In this document: positions 38,111-47,584 of the stretch, piece by piece | Layout of the letters: the number at the start of each line of letters is the position of its first letter | Position numbering within the stretch: the first letter of the stretch is position 1 | From: Alcanivorax quisquiliarum | GTDB lineage: Bacteria; Pseudomonadota; Gammaproteobacteria; Pseudomonadales; Alcanivoracaceae | DNA: 64,000 bases | NCBI RefSeq assembly: GCF_023051175.1 | Contig: NZ_JALKII010000002.1 | Span: forward strand, 1-64,000 | Direction of reading: 5' to 3' | The notes under the pieces: generated by a model | The model's input: the letters and a program-made list of their open reading frames with translations, nothing else | Told to the model about the DNA's origin: nothing | Database searches by the model: none | Translations under genes and position numbers: made by a program

Positions 38111-38899
38111 ATGGCATTTCTGTCTCTTCACGGCCGCCCTGTCAGCTACCGCCTGCTTGGTGATGCTGATAAACCGCTGCTGATCCTTGCTCACCCGCTC
38201 GGCATGACCCAGGCGGTCTGGGATGACATGTTGCCGGCGTTGCTGGCGCAGTACCGCATCATCACCTGGGATCTGCCCGGCCATGGCGCCAGCAGCGCCT
38301 GGCCTGATACCTCGGCCACCATCCAGCCGGAAGATCTGGCCCAGGAGGCGTTGGCGCTGGCCGCGCTTGCCGGTGCCAAGCGGTTTGCCTATGCCGGCAC
38401 CTCGATCGGCGGTGTGATCGGCCAGCACCTCATTTACCAGCACAGCCACCGGCTGGAGCATGTCACCTTGACCAACACCGGCGCCGCGATCGGCACCGCC
38501 GAGGGGTGGCAACAGCGTGCCGATATGGCGAACGAGAAAGGGCTGCCCGCGATGGCCGGCGATATCGTGCCCCGCTGGTTTGGTGCGCGTGCCTGCGCCG
38601 AGCAGCCCGCGCTGGTGGATGGCTGGCGCGTGCAACTCGGCCGCACCGATGCGCGCAGCTATGCGCTGCTGTGCGAGATGCTGGGCCGCAGCGACTTTAC
38701 CGGGGCATTCAAGGATGTGACTGTTCCGCCAACGCAACTGATCGCCGGCAGCGATGATGTCGCCACCCCGCCTGACGCCCTGCGCGCCCTGGCTGTGGCG
38801 CTGGGTGTTGCTGAGCCGAGAGTCCTGGAAGGTATCGGCCATGTACCGTCGATCGAATGCCCGGCTCAGCTTGCTGCGTTACTGCTGCGGTCGTCCTGA
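38111..38899 (+). CDS. catD: 3-oxoadipate enol-lactonase CatD (PcaD)
   Basis: This 262-residue alpha/beta hydrolase opens 3-oxoadipate enol-lactone to 3-oxoadipate. The nucleophile Ser is in AGTSIGG, the acid is probably the Asp in AGSDDVATPP, and the base His is in GIGHVPSIE. RYRITWDLPGHGxS-like sequence (IITWDLPGHGAS) is also present. AGGAG precedes the ATG at 38111. It links the CatC product to CatIJ and completes the pathway. It is separate from both operons and carries its own IclR-type palindrome. Confidence 0.9.
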   Translation: MAFLSLHGRPVSYRLLGDADKPLLILAHPLGMTQAVWDDMLPALLAQYRIITWDLPGHGASSAWPDTSATIQPEDLAQEALALAALAGAKRFAYAGTSIGGVIGQHLIYQHSHRLEHVTLTNTGAAIGTAEGWQQRADMANEKGLPAMAGDIVPRWFGARACAEQPALVDGWRVQLGRTDARSYALLCEMLGRSDFTGAFKDVTVPPTQLIAGSDDVATPPDALRALAVALGVAEPRVLEGIGHVPSIECPAQLAALLLRSS

Positions 38900-39050
38900 G
38901 CCGGAAGCCGGCCCAAGAGGGTTGCGGCCTGATCGCTCAAGCGCTGGGCCTGCCTGAGCAACAGCCCGATGCCGCTGCAAGCGGCCTGAAAACCGCATGC
39001 AGCAAAGCACAGCGCCGGGTGCGCGGCCACCGGGGCGGCCATGCGCTGTG

Positions 39051-39683
39051 CTATTCAGCCGTATCCGGCTCACCCTCGGGATCGAAAAGATGCCCCATGC
39101 GCAGCTTTTTTGCCGCCAGATAACCGGCGTTTTCGGGGTGTGCCTCTACCTGCAACGGGATGCGCTCCACGACCGTGAAGCCATCACGCTCCATCGCCTC
39201 GACCTTGGCGGGATTGTTGGTCATCAACCGCAGCCGGCGCACGCCAAAATGGCGCAGCATGGCAGTTGCCATGGAATATTCCCGCGCATCTTCCAGCAGC
39301 CCCAGGCGCAGGTTCGCATCGACGGTATCCAGCCCCTCATCCTGCAACGCATAAGCTTTGACCTTGTTGAGCAGCCCGACGCCTCGGCCTTCCTGCGGCA
39401 GATAGATCAACAGCCCGGTTCCCTGCTGCGCAATAGTCTCCAGAGCCAGATGCAACTGCGGGCCACAATCGCATCGCAGGCTGGCAAACGCATCCCCCGT
39501 CAGGCATTCGGAATGAATCCGGCAGAGCAGTGGTGTCTGGTCAGGTGAGGACGCGGCAGATACCTCGCCCATCGTCAGCGCCACAGCTTGCTGGCCGCCG
39601 TCCTCGTCACCGAAACCATGTAGCTCAAAAAGGCCCCAGCGCGTCGGCAAGCGCGCCGAATCCACCCATTTGAGATCTGCCAT
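39051..39683 (-). CDS. ribA: GTP cyclohydrolase II RibA
   Basis: This 210-residue enzyme opens GTP to 2,5-diamino-6-ribosylamino-4-pyrimidinone phosphate, the first step of riboflavin synthesis. The zinc cysteines are in CLTGDAFASLRCDCG, and EGRGVGL plus DTVDANLRLG are conserved catalytic segments. GGAGAAGG lies before the ATG at 39683; upstream codons to 39716 are open but unneeded. It has no fused RibB domain. It is convergent with catD across 151 bp of non-coding sequence. Confidence 0.95.
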   Translation of the reverse strand: MADLKWVDSARLPTRWGLFELHGFGDEDGGQQAVALTMGEVSAASSPDQTPLLCRIHSECLTGDAFASLRCDCGPQLHLALETIAQQGTGLLIYLPQEGRGVGLLNKVKAYALQDEGLDTVDANLRLGLLEDAREYSMATAMLRHFGVRRLRLMTNNPAKVEAMERDGFTVVERIPLQVEAHPENAGYLAAKKLRMGHLFDPEGEPDTAE

Positions 39684-39868
39684 ACCCTTCTCCTGCTCTG
39701 TTGTCCGAGCCGGCAATCATCCGGCCTTCCATGCTCCGGCGCAAACAGCACACAACGAGCCCCTGCTGTACAGCGTGCGGCCCTGCCACGCCTTGACCAA
39801 AGCCACTCCGGGCCGCAACGGATATGGTAAGGTGCCGGGCACCGTCATTTTGCTTATCAGGACGACTC

Positions 39869-41314
39869 ATGTTCCGACGCACCAAAATTGTCGCCACCGT
39901 CGGCCCTGCTTCTTCCTCGGAGGCCATGCTGGGCTGCTTGATGGAGGCAGGGGTCAATGTCTTCCGGCTGAATTTCTCCCACGGCACGGCAGACGGCCAT
40001 CGCGAAACAGCCGCACACATTCGCCGTCAGGCCGAAATACGGCGCAAGACGGTCGCGATCCTGGCTGATCTGCAAGGCCCGAAAATTCGCATTGCCCGCT
40101 TTCGCGACGGCGCCGTCACTCTTGAAACCGGGCAGCGCTTTACCCTGGATACTTCCCTCGCCGGGGATGCTGGCGACACCCGGCAGGTCGGCCTGGATTA
40201 TCCGCAACTGGCCGAGGACAGCCGCCCCGGCGATTCACTATTGCTGGATGACGGCCTGATCCGGTTGCGGGTTCTGGAAATCGAAGGCCCGCGCATTCAC
40301 TGTGAGGTACGCGCCGGCGGCCGGCTCTCCGACAACAAGGGCATCAACCGCAAGGGCGGCGGCCTCAGCGCACGCGCGCTCACGGAAAAAGACCGCGCCG
40401 ATATCGTCACCGCCGCCGAGATGGATGTGGATTACCTTGCCTTGTCCTTCCCGCGCGATGCCAGCGATGTGGAAGAGACCCGCGCATTGTTCCGCGCCGC
40501 TGGCGGTGCCGGCGGCATCGTCGCCAAGATCGAACGGGCCGAAGCCGTTGCCGAAGATGAAACCCTCGATCAGATCATTCTCGCCTCGGACGGCGTGATG
40601 GTGGCACGGGGTGATCTTGCCGTGGAAATTGGCGATGCCGAGCTGGTCGGCGTGCAAAAGCACATCATCCAGCGCGCCCGAGCGCTGGATCGCTTTGTCA
40701 TCACTGCGACGCAAATGATGGAATCGATGATCAACAGCCCGCAGCCTACCCGGGCTGAAGTATCGGATGTCGCCAACGCCGTGCTCGATGGCACGGATGC
40801 AGTGATGCTGTCCGCAGAAACCGCCGTGGGGCAGTTCCCCGAGGAAACCGTGCGCGCCATGCACCGGATCATTCGCGGTGCGGAACGCACTTACCAGTCA
40901 CACCCGCCGTCCCGCCAGCACGAATTCTTTTCGCAGGTGGATGAATCGATTGCCATGGCAGCGATGTATGTGGCCAATCACCTGCAAGGGGTGCGTGCCA
41001 TCATTGCCATGACCGAAACCGGCGCCACGCCGCAATTGATGTCGCGTATTCGCTCCGGCATGCCGATCTTCGCCTTTACACCCCATCCGCGCACGCAGCG
41101 CCGGGTTGCCATTTATCGTGGCGTGGAAACCATCCCCTTCGACAGCGCCAGCCTGTCACCCGACTGCGTCAATCACGAGGCCGTAAATCGCCTCGTGCAG
41201 CTTGGCCTGGTACACAAAGGCGATCGATTGATCCTGACCAAAGGCGATTATGTGCGCGCGCATGGCGGCACCAACGCGCTGAAGATCGTAACGGTGGGCG
41301 AGCCAATTCATTAA
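39869..41314 (+). CDS. pykA: Pyruvate kinase PykA
   Basis: This 481-residue enzyme makes pyruvate and ATP from phosphoenolpyruvate and ADP. It starts MFRRTKIVATVGPASSS and has NFSHG, the B-domain, ILASDGVMVARGDLAVEIG, and TATQMMESMI. The length agrees with the AMP-activated type II form (PykA). The start at 39869 has AGGA upstream. A hairpin follows the stop by a few bases. Confidence 0.94.
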   Translation: MFRRTKIVATVGPASSSEAMLGCLMEAGVNVFRLNFSHGTADGHRETAAHIRRQAEIRRKTVAILADLQGPKIRIARFRDGAVTLETGQRFTLDTSLAGDAGDTRQVGLDYPQLAEDSRPGDSLLLDDGLIRLRVLEIEGPRIHCEVRAGGRLSDNKGINRKGGGLSARALTEKDRADIVTAAEMDVDYLALSFPRDASDVEETRALFRAAGGAGGIVAKIERAEAVAEDETLDQIILASDGVMVARGDLAVEIGDAELVGVQKHIIQRARALDRFVITATQMMESMINSPQPTRAEVSDVANAVLDGTDAVMLSAETAVGQFPEETVRAMHRIIRGAERTYQSHPPSRQHEFFSQVDESIAMAAMYVANHLQGVRAIIAMTETGATPQLMSRIRSGMPIFAFTPHPRTQRRVAIYRGVETIPFDSASLSPDCVNHEAVNRLVQLGLVHKGDRLILTKGDYVRAHGGTNALKIVTVGEPIH

Positions 41315-41321
41315 AAGAAAA

Positions 41322-41348
41322 GCGAGATGGGGCGGCGCCGCATCTCGC
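41322..41348 (+). terminator. Hairpin after pykA
   Basis: GCGAGATG and CATCTCGC form an 8-bp perfect stem with an 11-nt GC-rich loop, 8 nt after the pykA stop. No T-run follows, so termination strength is uncertain. Confidence 0.5.
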
Positions 41349-41746
41349 ATCAAACCCGGCGCAAACACCAGGCAAAGAACCAAACAAACCCAATCGATAA
41401 GGAGACTGTCACAGGTCATCGTGTGACACCCTCAGAGTGCGCCACCGGCCCCCATGCTACAAGTCACCGTGCTTGGCGGATTTGTCAGCCCTTCGGCAAG
41501 GGCCGCTACGTTATGTGACCGCGCAGCCCCCGGTACTTCTGCTTCGTCACTGGCAGCCGCGAACGTAACCCCCCTGCATCCATTCGGTAACAAATTCCGC
41601 ACTCGGGTGACACTGATCAGTATTTTATTCTCGTTTTGTATCCACCGGCTCCCCTTGCCGATCACTCATGACAGAGTTGCACCTTCGTAATTGTACTTTC
41701 GTACAAACAACCCGCACAACAAACAAAAAGTAATCGGGAGATTGTC
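41349..41746. other. Non-coding region upstream of the acylase gene
   Basis: About 400 bp without a credible gene. The last 130 bp are clearly richer in A and T (for example near 41610-41650 and 41690-41740) and likely hold the promoter of the acylase gene, whose ribosome site is weak (GGGAGA). Confidence 0.4.
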
Positions 41747-44700
41747 ATGAGAATACGTAGCCTGCTGGTGTTGCTGTCAGCGTGCAGCCTGGTAATGGCC
41801 GCCTGCGGCGGAGGCGGCAGCAGTCGCACCGCCAGCGCCCCGCCCATCGTGGAGCCCGGCCCCGAGCAACCCGGACCCGAGCAACCTGAGCACCGCACAC
41901 CTGTTCCCGTAACCCATCCTTTTGCCGACCACGGCACCGTGCTCAATATTCTCCCGCCCGGCCAGGACGACAACGGCGGCATCAGCAATCTGGTGCAGGA
42001 AGTGCCCGGCCTTGGCGATTTGCTTGCCGGGCTGCTTGACGGCGGCGTCAGCGAGCTTGGCCTGGCGCCCGCGCTATTCAAGGAGCCGCATTTCGACGAC
42101 CAGCTCGACATGTATGAAGACCTTGCCTTCAGCCCACCCGGCCTGACCGACGACCAACTGGCCGATTACTTCAAACCCGCCCCCCTGCTGGCACCGGATG
42201 CCGGCAACTGGACACGCCAGCTGACGCTGGACGTTGCCGATTATCAAGTCAGCATTCACCGCGACGATTTCGGCGTGCCGCATATTTTTGGTGCTGACCG
42301 CGATAGCGCATTGTTCGGCATGGGCTACGTGACCGCAGAAGACCGGCTGTTTCTGCTTGATGTGCTGCGCCGGGCTGGGCGCGGTGAGTTGTCCAAATTT
42401 CTGGGCCCGGCTGATTTCTCCTTCGACATGGATATTGCTGCCCAGGCGCCATACCGTGAGACCGATCGCACCATGCAGATCGCCCAGCTCGCCAGCAAGC
42501 TTGGCGACGACGGCGCACTGATTTTTCGTGACGCCACAGCCTTTGTGGACGGGCTGAATCATTATGTCATTCAGGCCCGCAGCGGCCTGTTGCAGGTGCC
42601 CATCGAGTATGTTGGGCTGGGCGTGACCTTGCAGCCGTTTGTGGTCGAAGATGTGGTTGCCATTGCCACACTGATCCAGGGAATTTTCGCTGGCGGTGGC
42701 GGTGCGGAACACCAGAACGTGCTGCGACTTCAGGCACTGCTCGAAAGCGTCAATGACGAGCAGTTGGCGTGCGATCTCTGGCGCGATATGCGCCACGCCA
42801 ACGACCCGGAATCTTCCGTTACCACTACGCTGGAATTCGCGACGCAATCCCCCCCGCACATTGATGAAAGCGCCTGCCCGCTCAGCAACGGTTTTGCCGC
42901 GCACTACCCCGGCGCCGTGATGTTCGACGCCGGCAGCTTTGTCGCGCACCAGCCATTGGTCACCGAGCCCTGTGGCCGGCCGGGGCAAGCTGAGTGCCCT
43001 GGTCTGGCCGGCGCACTACCGGCCCTGCCGGCCACCGGCGTGGTTGAGGCAATCATCAACAGTACGCTGGAGCTGCTGCGCGGATTGTTATCGCTCTCCG
43101 ATGCCAGCGATATCATCATTCCGTTCCGGCCGGACGGCGCCCCCGCCGGCACCCCCATCGACACCATGCTGGCCAGCACCGAAGCACCCGTTACGCTTGC
43201 GGCGCTCGACATATCGCTGGCCTATCAGGCGCGCGATAGCGCACTGGCGGCACTGGACAGCTTGTCGCAATTGCGCGAGGGCTTCCCGGCCACCATGTCC
43301 AACGCCTTGCTGATCAATGCCGAACACACCGCCAGCGGCCATCCGTTGGCCGTATTCGGCCCGCAGACCAGCTATTTTGTGCCGCAGCTGCTGCTGGAAA
43401 TGGCCGTGCACGGCGGCGATCTGCACACTCGCGGCATGACTTTCACCGGCCTGCCTTATGTGGTGATCGGGCGCGGCCCGGATTTTGCCTGGAGTGCCAC
43501 CTCCGGCAACTCCGATCTGACCGACATCCGTGTGCTGCCACTGTGCGCCGTCGGCGACGGCAGTATCGGCAACGGACATTACCACCATGGCCAGTGCCAG
43601 CCATTTGATGTGATCGAAGATGAATGGAGCGCACGCTGGAACATCGCCGTGCCAGGCGACGACCCGCTTGCCACAGGGCAGAGCGTAAAAGTAAGCCGCC
43701 ATGTTATTCGCAGCCCGATCTACGGCCCGGTGATCGGTTTTGCCACCGTTGACGGGCAGCCTGTAGCACTGGCCAGCCAGCGCAGCACCTATTTCGCCGA
43801 GCTGGACACCGCGCTGCCTTTCTTGCGCGCAACACGCAACGATGTATTCGACGAGCAAAGCTTTCGCGAAGTATTCAATGCCACCACCGGCAGCTTCAAC
43901 TGGTTCTATATCGATCATCAGGACATCAGCTTCATTCACGCCGGGCAATATCCCAGGCGCGCCGAAGGCGTGCACCCCGATCTGCCATCCTGGGGTGATG
44001 GCCGCTACGACTGGAACGGTTTTCTGAGCCTGGAAGAGCACCCACAGGAAACCAACCCTGCCCGGGGCTATCTGGCCAGCTGGAACAACCGCCCGGCGCC
44101 GGGCTGGTGGTCGGCCGATGACAATGCCAGTTATCAGCTGGTGCATCGCAACGATATGCTTGATGTGCGGCTTGAAGCGTTGGTCAGCGCAGGCAACGTC
44201 ACCCTGGCGCAGCTGACAGAAGCCATGGCCGATGCCGCCGTTACCGACCTGCGCGGTCAGGAAATTGTGCCCACCGCTCTCGCGCTGTTACAACAGGGCG
44301 CACTCACTTCAGAGCAGAACGAAGCGCTGACGCTGATGGAAGAATGGATCGAGCTGGGCGCCCCGCGCCGTGATCGCGACAACGATGGCCGCTACGATCA
44401 GGAACAGGCGGTGGCGTTGATGGATGCCTGGTATCCGCACATGATCGAAGCATTGCTGCCGCAGGTACTGCCTCTGGAACGTGCCGGCCTGGCGCCGGTT
44501 GGCCGCGACAACGCACCCGGTGCCATGGGCTCGGCTTATCAGCAGGGCTACTACGGCTACCTGCGCCGCGTGCTGGAAATGGCAATGCACGACAGCACCG
44601 CGCCCTATCGCGCACTGCGTTGTGCCGGCGATGAACAGCCGCAGAATTGCCGCACGCAACTGCTCGCCAGCCTGGATAACGCACTGGCCGATCTCGGCGG

Positions 44701-44845
44701 CATTGCAGAGCGCGACAACTGGCGCGTGAACATGCTGCAAGACAGCGTTCAACACCGCGCCATCGGCTTGGCCGGCGTGCGCGCCACGCACTGGCAGAAC
44801 AGGCCGACATTTCAGCAGGCGGTAGAATTTACGTCCGCCCGTTAG
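41747..44845 (+). CDS. Penicillin acylase family lipoprotein (peptidase S45)
   Basis: This 1032-residue Ntn hydrolase has a lipoprotein signal with Cys20 in VMAACGGGG, followed by a Pro/Glu-rich linker. The alpha-chain region begins VSIHRDDFGVPHIFG; the nucleophile at the start of the mature beta chain is probably Ser518 in TMSNALLI, and GRGPDFAWSATSGNSD follows. S45 enzymes cleave amide bonds in penicillins, acyl-homoserine lactones or similar amides after self-processing. The large size, due to an internal insertion, and lipid anchoring are unusual. The substrate is unknown; quorum-signal acylase is one option. It is a single-gene unit ended by a long hairpin. Confidence 0.85.
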   Translation: MRIRSLLVLLSACSLVMAACGGGGSSRTASAPPIVEPGPEQPGPEQPEHRTPVPVTHPFADHGTVLNILPPGQDDNGGISNLVQEVPGLGDLLAGLLDGGVSELGLAPALFKEPHFDDQLDMYEDLAFSPPGLTDDQLADYFKPAPLLAPDAGNWTRQLTLDVADYQVSIHRDDFGVPHIFGADRDSALFGMGYVTAEDRLFLLDVLRRAGRGELSKFLGPADFSFDMDIAAQAPYRETDRTMQIAQLASKLGDDGALIFRDATAFVDGLNHYVIQARSGLLQVPIEYVGLGVTLQPFVVEDVVAIATLIQGIFAGGGGAEHQNVLRLQALLESVNDEQLACDLWRDMRHANDPESSVTTTLEFATQSPPHIDESACPLSNGFAAHYPGAVMFDAGSFVAHQPLVTEPCGRPGQAECPGLAGALPALPATGVVEAIINSTLELLRGLLSLSDASDIIIPFRPDGAPAGTPIDTMLASTEAPVTLAALDISLAYQARDSALAALDSLSQLREGFPATMSNALLINAEHTASGHPLAVFGPQTSYFVPQLLLEMAVHGGDLHTRGMTFTGLPYVVIGRGPDFAWSATSGNSDLTDIRVLPLCAVGDGSIGNGHYHHGQCQPFDVIEDEWSARWNIAVPGDDPLATGQSVKVSRHVIRSPIYGPVIGFATVDGQPVALASQRSTYFAELDTALPFLRATRNDVFDEQSFREVFNATTGSFNWFYIDHQDISFIHAGQYPRRAEGVHPDLPSWGDGRYDWNGFLSLEEHPQETNPARGYLASWNNRPAPGWWSADDNASYQLVHRNDMLDVRLEALVSAGNVTLAQLTEAMADAAVTDLRGQEIVPTALALLQQGALTSEQNEALTLMEEWIELGAPRRDRDNDGRYDQEQAVALMDAWYPHMIEALLPQVLPLERAGLAPVGRDNAPGAMGSAYQQGYYGYLRRVLEMAMHDSTAPYRALRCAGDEQPQNCRTQLLASLDNALADLGGIAERDNWRVNMLQDSVQHRAIGLAGVRATHWQNRPTFQQAVEFTSAR

Positions 44846-44854
44846 CCTGGCATG

Positions 44855-44894
44855 GCGTGCCTGCCGGCGCTCGACACGGCGCCAGCAGGCACGC
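44855..44894 (+). terminator. Strong hairpin after the acylase gene
   Basis: Two 16-nt arms (44855-44870 and 44879-44894) pair with one mismatch around an 8-nt loop, 9 nt after the stop. No T-run follows, but stem strength suggests transcription termination or mRNA protection. Confidence 0.6.
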
Positions 44895-45080
44895 ACTCAC
44901 GCTTATCTCACACGCTTGTCTCACACACTGGTTCACATAGAGCAGCAACCGTTTCAGCCGCTATTGCCGCGCTGTGGTGGCCGGACAACCTGCTCGATTT
45001 GCTGGCCCAATCCCGGCATATCCCGACGACTCAAGAAAATAAAAACGGGCCGCCTGCCGCTCGCAACAAGGGCTGAAAAA

Positions 45081-45347
45081 TCACGAACAGCTACCCCGCC
45101 GATACGACATGACCACCGGCTGCGCACACGCCTGGCAATTGTTGCCGTATTCCGCCAGCGGCTGCCCCTGCTGATCGAAACCACACACCGGATCATGGAT
45201 CATTGGACACATGACCCGCTCGGGCGGCGCCTTGGGCTTGTCACCACAGGCTATGGCGCCGCTGGGTAATACTGGAGCGGCCTGGCAACCCGAGAGCGCC
45301 GCCAGCAGTAGCGCTGCTGCCAATCCGATCCATCCTTTCTGTTTCAT
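45081..45347 (-). CDS. Small Kazal-like lipoprotein
   Basis: This 88-residue protein has a lipoprotein signal ending LSGC (Cys21). The mature part contains a Kazal-type pattern: CPMIHDPVCGFD, EYGNNCQACAQP and a final GSC, with six cysteines available for disulfides. Kazal domains inhibit serine proteases; in bacteria such small lipoproteins are mostly uncharacterised. It stands alone on the minus strand between the acylase and mltF genes. Whether it inhibits a protease is not shown. Confidence 0.75.
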   Translation of the reverse strand: MKQKGWIGLAAALLLAALSGCQAAPVLPSGAIACGDKPKAPPERVMCPMIHDPVCGFDQQGQPLAEYGNNCQACAQPVVMSYRRGSCS

Positions 45348-45568
45348 ATCCGACTCCTGTATTCATAGCAGCGCGCTTGCGCTGGCCAACCCGAGAGGCA
45401 AGCCGAGAGACAGCCGGACAGACAAGTCCGGTACAACTTGCCTCGGCACCCTGCGCACAGGGTACACTGGATCGCAGCGAGGCAGATAACCGGGAGGAGC
45501 CGTCACGAGCCGCAGATTCAAACGCAACGTGCCGAATAACAAGAGCTGCTTTGGGGGAACAGAAAAAT

Positions 45569-46942
45569 ATGCCGCGCATCCTGTCAGGGGCCGCTATCCT
45601 GCTGGCCATATTGCTTTCCGCCTGCGACAGACACACGCCGCTGGATGCATCACCGGAGGGCATCCGCGCGCACGGCGAGCTGGTCGTATTGACGCGCAAC
45701 GCGCCGACAACCTATTTCATTGATCGCGACGATATGCCGACCGGTTTTGAATACGATCTCGCCACGGATTTTGCGCACTACCTTGGCGTGCCGGCGCGCT
45801 TCGTGACGCTGGACAGCATCACCGATATTCAGGACGCACTGGCCGCCGGCAAGGCACATATGGCCGCCGCCGGCCTGTCGCGACTTGAAAGCCGCGCCGA
45901 GCGATTCGAATTCGGCCCCGGTTATTACGAGGTGGAGCAACAGGTGATCTGCCGCCGTGGCGGGCCGTTGCCGCGAGATTTGCAGGCGCTGGCGGACGTC
46001 TCGCTGGTGGTGACCGCCGGCTCCAGTTACGAAGCCCGGCTGCAACATTTGCAACAAACCGAACAGCCCGGGCTAACGTGGCGCTCCGACGATACCTCGT
46101 CCACCGAGCAATTGTTGCAGCAGGTCTGGGAGGAGCACATCGATTGCACCGTGGCCGATTCCAATATCGTTGCCATCAACCGGCGCTACTTTCCCGAGCT
46201 GGTCATCATGTTTCCCCTGAACACACCCGAGCTGCTCTCCTGGCTGGCACCCAAAGGCGCACACGAACTGGCCACGGCCATGGATGAGTGGTACCAGCAA
46301 GCCAACGAAGCCGCTTTCGTTACCGAAATCGCAGCGCGTTATTTTGCGCATGTGGAAGTGTTCGATTATGTCGATGTGGCACGTTTTGTTCGCCGTATCC
46401 AGGAGCAGCTGCCGGATTACGAGCCGATGTTTCGTGCCGCCGCAGAGCAGTACGACCTTGATTGGTCGCTACTGGCCGCGCAGGCATATCAGGAATCCCA
46501 CTGGGACCCGGCTGCCCGCAGCCCCACCGGCGTGCGCGGCATCATGATGCTCACACTGCGCACAGCCAGCGAGGTGGGTGTGACCAATCGGCTTGATCCG
46601 GAGCAAAGCATTCTTGGCGGCGCCCGCTATCTGGCCAACCTGCGCGAGCGCCTGCCTGACAGCATCGAAGAACCGCACCGCACCTGGATCGCGCTGGCGG
46701 CTTACAACGTCGGCCTGGGCCATGTTCATGATGCGCGGGCGCTGGCGCAGCGGCTGGGCCGCAACCCGGATAGCTGGCTGGATCTGCGTACTGTGCTGCC
46801 GCTGCTGTCGCAACCGGAGTATTACCGCACCTTGCGGTTCGGCTACGCCCGTGGCAGCGAGCCCGTGCAATATGTACGCCGCATCCGCAATTACGAGGAA
46901 ATTCTGATGCAACAGCTGGCGATGCATTTTGCCGCTCAATAG
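45569..46942 (+). CDS. mltF: Membrane-bound lytic murein transglycosylase MltF
   Basis: This 457-residue lipoprotein has Cys19 in LLSACD, a periplasmic solute-binding-like domain (residues ~30-265, with GELVVLTRNAPTTYF and GFEYDLATDFA), and a C-terminal SLT domain. The catalytic Glu is Glu309 in AQAYQESHWDP; SPTGVRGIMMLT and AYNVGLGHVHDAR are family signatures. It cleaves peptidoglycan to 1,6-anhydromuropeptides. The ATG at 45569 follows GGGGGAAC. The frame is open upstream from 45377 but that part is not family-like. Confidence 0.93.
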   Translation: MPRILSGAAILLAILLSACDRHTPLDASPEGIRAHGELVVLTRNAPTTYFIDRDDMPTGFEYDLATDFAHYLGVPARFVTLDSITDIQDALAAGKAHMAAAGLSRLESRAERFEFGPGYYEVEQQVICRRGGPLPRDLQALADVSLVVTAGSSYEARLQHLQQTEQPGLTWRSDDTSSTEQLLQQVWEEHIDCTVADSNIVAINRRYFPELVIMFPLNTPELLSWLAPKGAHELATAMDEWYQQANEAAFVTEIAARYFAHVEVFDYVDVARFVRRIQEQLPDYEPMFRAAAEQYDLDWSLLAAQAYQESHWDPAARSPTGVRGIMMLTLRTASEVGVTNRLDPEQSILGGARYLANLRERLPDSIEEPHRTWIALAAYNVGLGHVHDARALAQRLGRNPDSWLDLRTVLPLLSQPEYYRTLRFGYARGSEPVQYVRRIRNYEEILMQQLAMHFAAQ

Positions 46943-47079
46943 CGCAGGCGGCGCCACGATGCCAGTGCCGACTGGCACAGTCATACAATATTTTACATTT
47001 GTGCACGCTACAGGTAGCGACAGCAGCGACTGCATCCTGCATGGTTGGCACAAACGTGCTTACGACTGTACACCCAACC

Positions 47080-47439
47080 ATGACACAACTACTGGCTTCT
47101 CGCCCCTCACACACGCGTCCGGCTGGCGCCGCTCGGCCCCAACTCGCCACGCAGGTGGAACACTGGCTCGATGACCACGCACTGGCGATAGACAGCCAAG
47201 GCGAGCCCGTCACATCGCCGTTTCTGGCCGATGACGTGGTGGCTTACCAGATTGGCGTGGCAACACTGCACGCCGACAGCAGCGATGCCGAGCTGGACGC
47301 GCTGGCCAGCCAGCTGGCGGCAGAGCACTTTGCCACACCCGGCCAACTCCGCGCCGAACATGCCGCGCCGGTCTATCACGCGCTGGCCATCCTGCGCGAC
47401 GAACTACGCCAGCAACCCCGATTGCATCAGCCGGCATAA
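47080..47439 (+). CDS. Hypothetical protein
   Basis: This frame encodes about 119 residues with a basic N-terminus and a helical, Ala/Leu-rich remainder (VEHWLDDHALAID, DAELDALASQLAAEHF, YHALAILRDELR). I do not recognise a family and see no signal peptide or membrane segment. The frame extends upstream to 46999, but the ATG at 47080 gives the most protein-like product; no good ribosome site is visible. It follows mltF on the same strand. It may be a real small gene or chance coding in GC-rich DNA. Confidence 0.45.
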   Translation: MTQLLASRPSHTRPAGAARPQLATQVEHWLDDHALAIDSQGEPVTSPFLADDVVAYQIGVATLHADSSDAELDALASQLAAEHFATPGQLRAEHAAPVYHALAILRDELRQQPRLHQPA

Positions 47440-47461
47440 CGCACCGCACGGCGCTCTTCTC

Positions 47462-47505
47462 GGGGCTTCAGGGGCTTCAGGGGCTTCAGAGCTTCAGGGT
47501 TTCAG
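47462..47505. repeat. Short tandem repeat GGGGCTTCA
   Basis: Three exact 9-bp units (47462-47488) are followed by the degenerate copies GAGCTTCA and GGGTTTCA. It lies between the hypothetical gene and the end of the transporter gene and is prone to slippage. Confidence 0.75.
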
Positions 47506-47584
47506 GACGGGCTCGGCGCTTCGCCGCTGGCCCACGCAGCTTTCTCGTTAACGCCCCCTGCTTCATCTGTGCTCCATCTATGCT

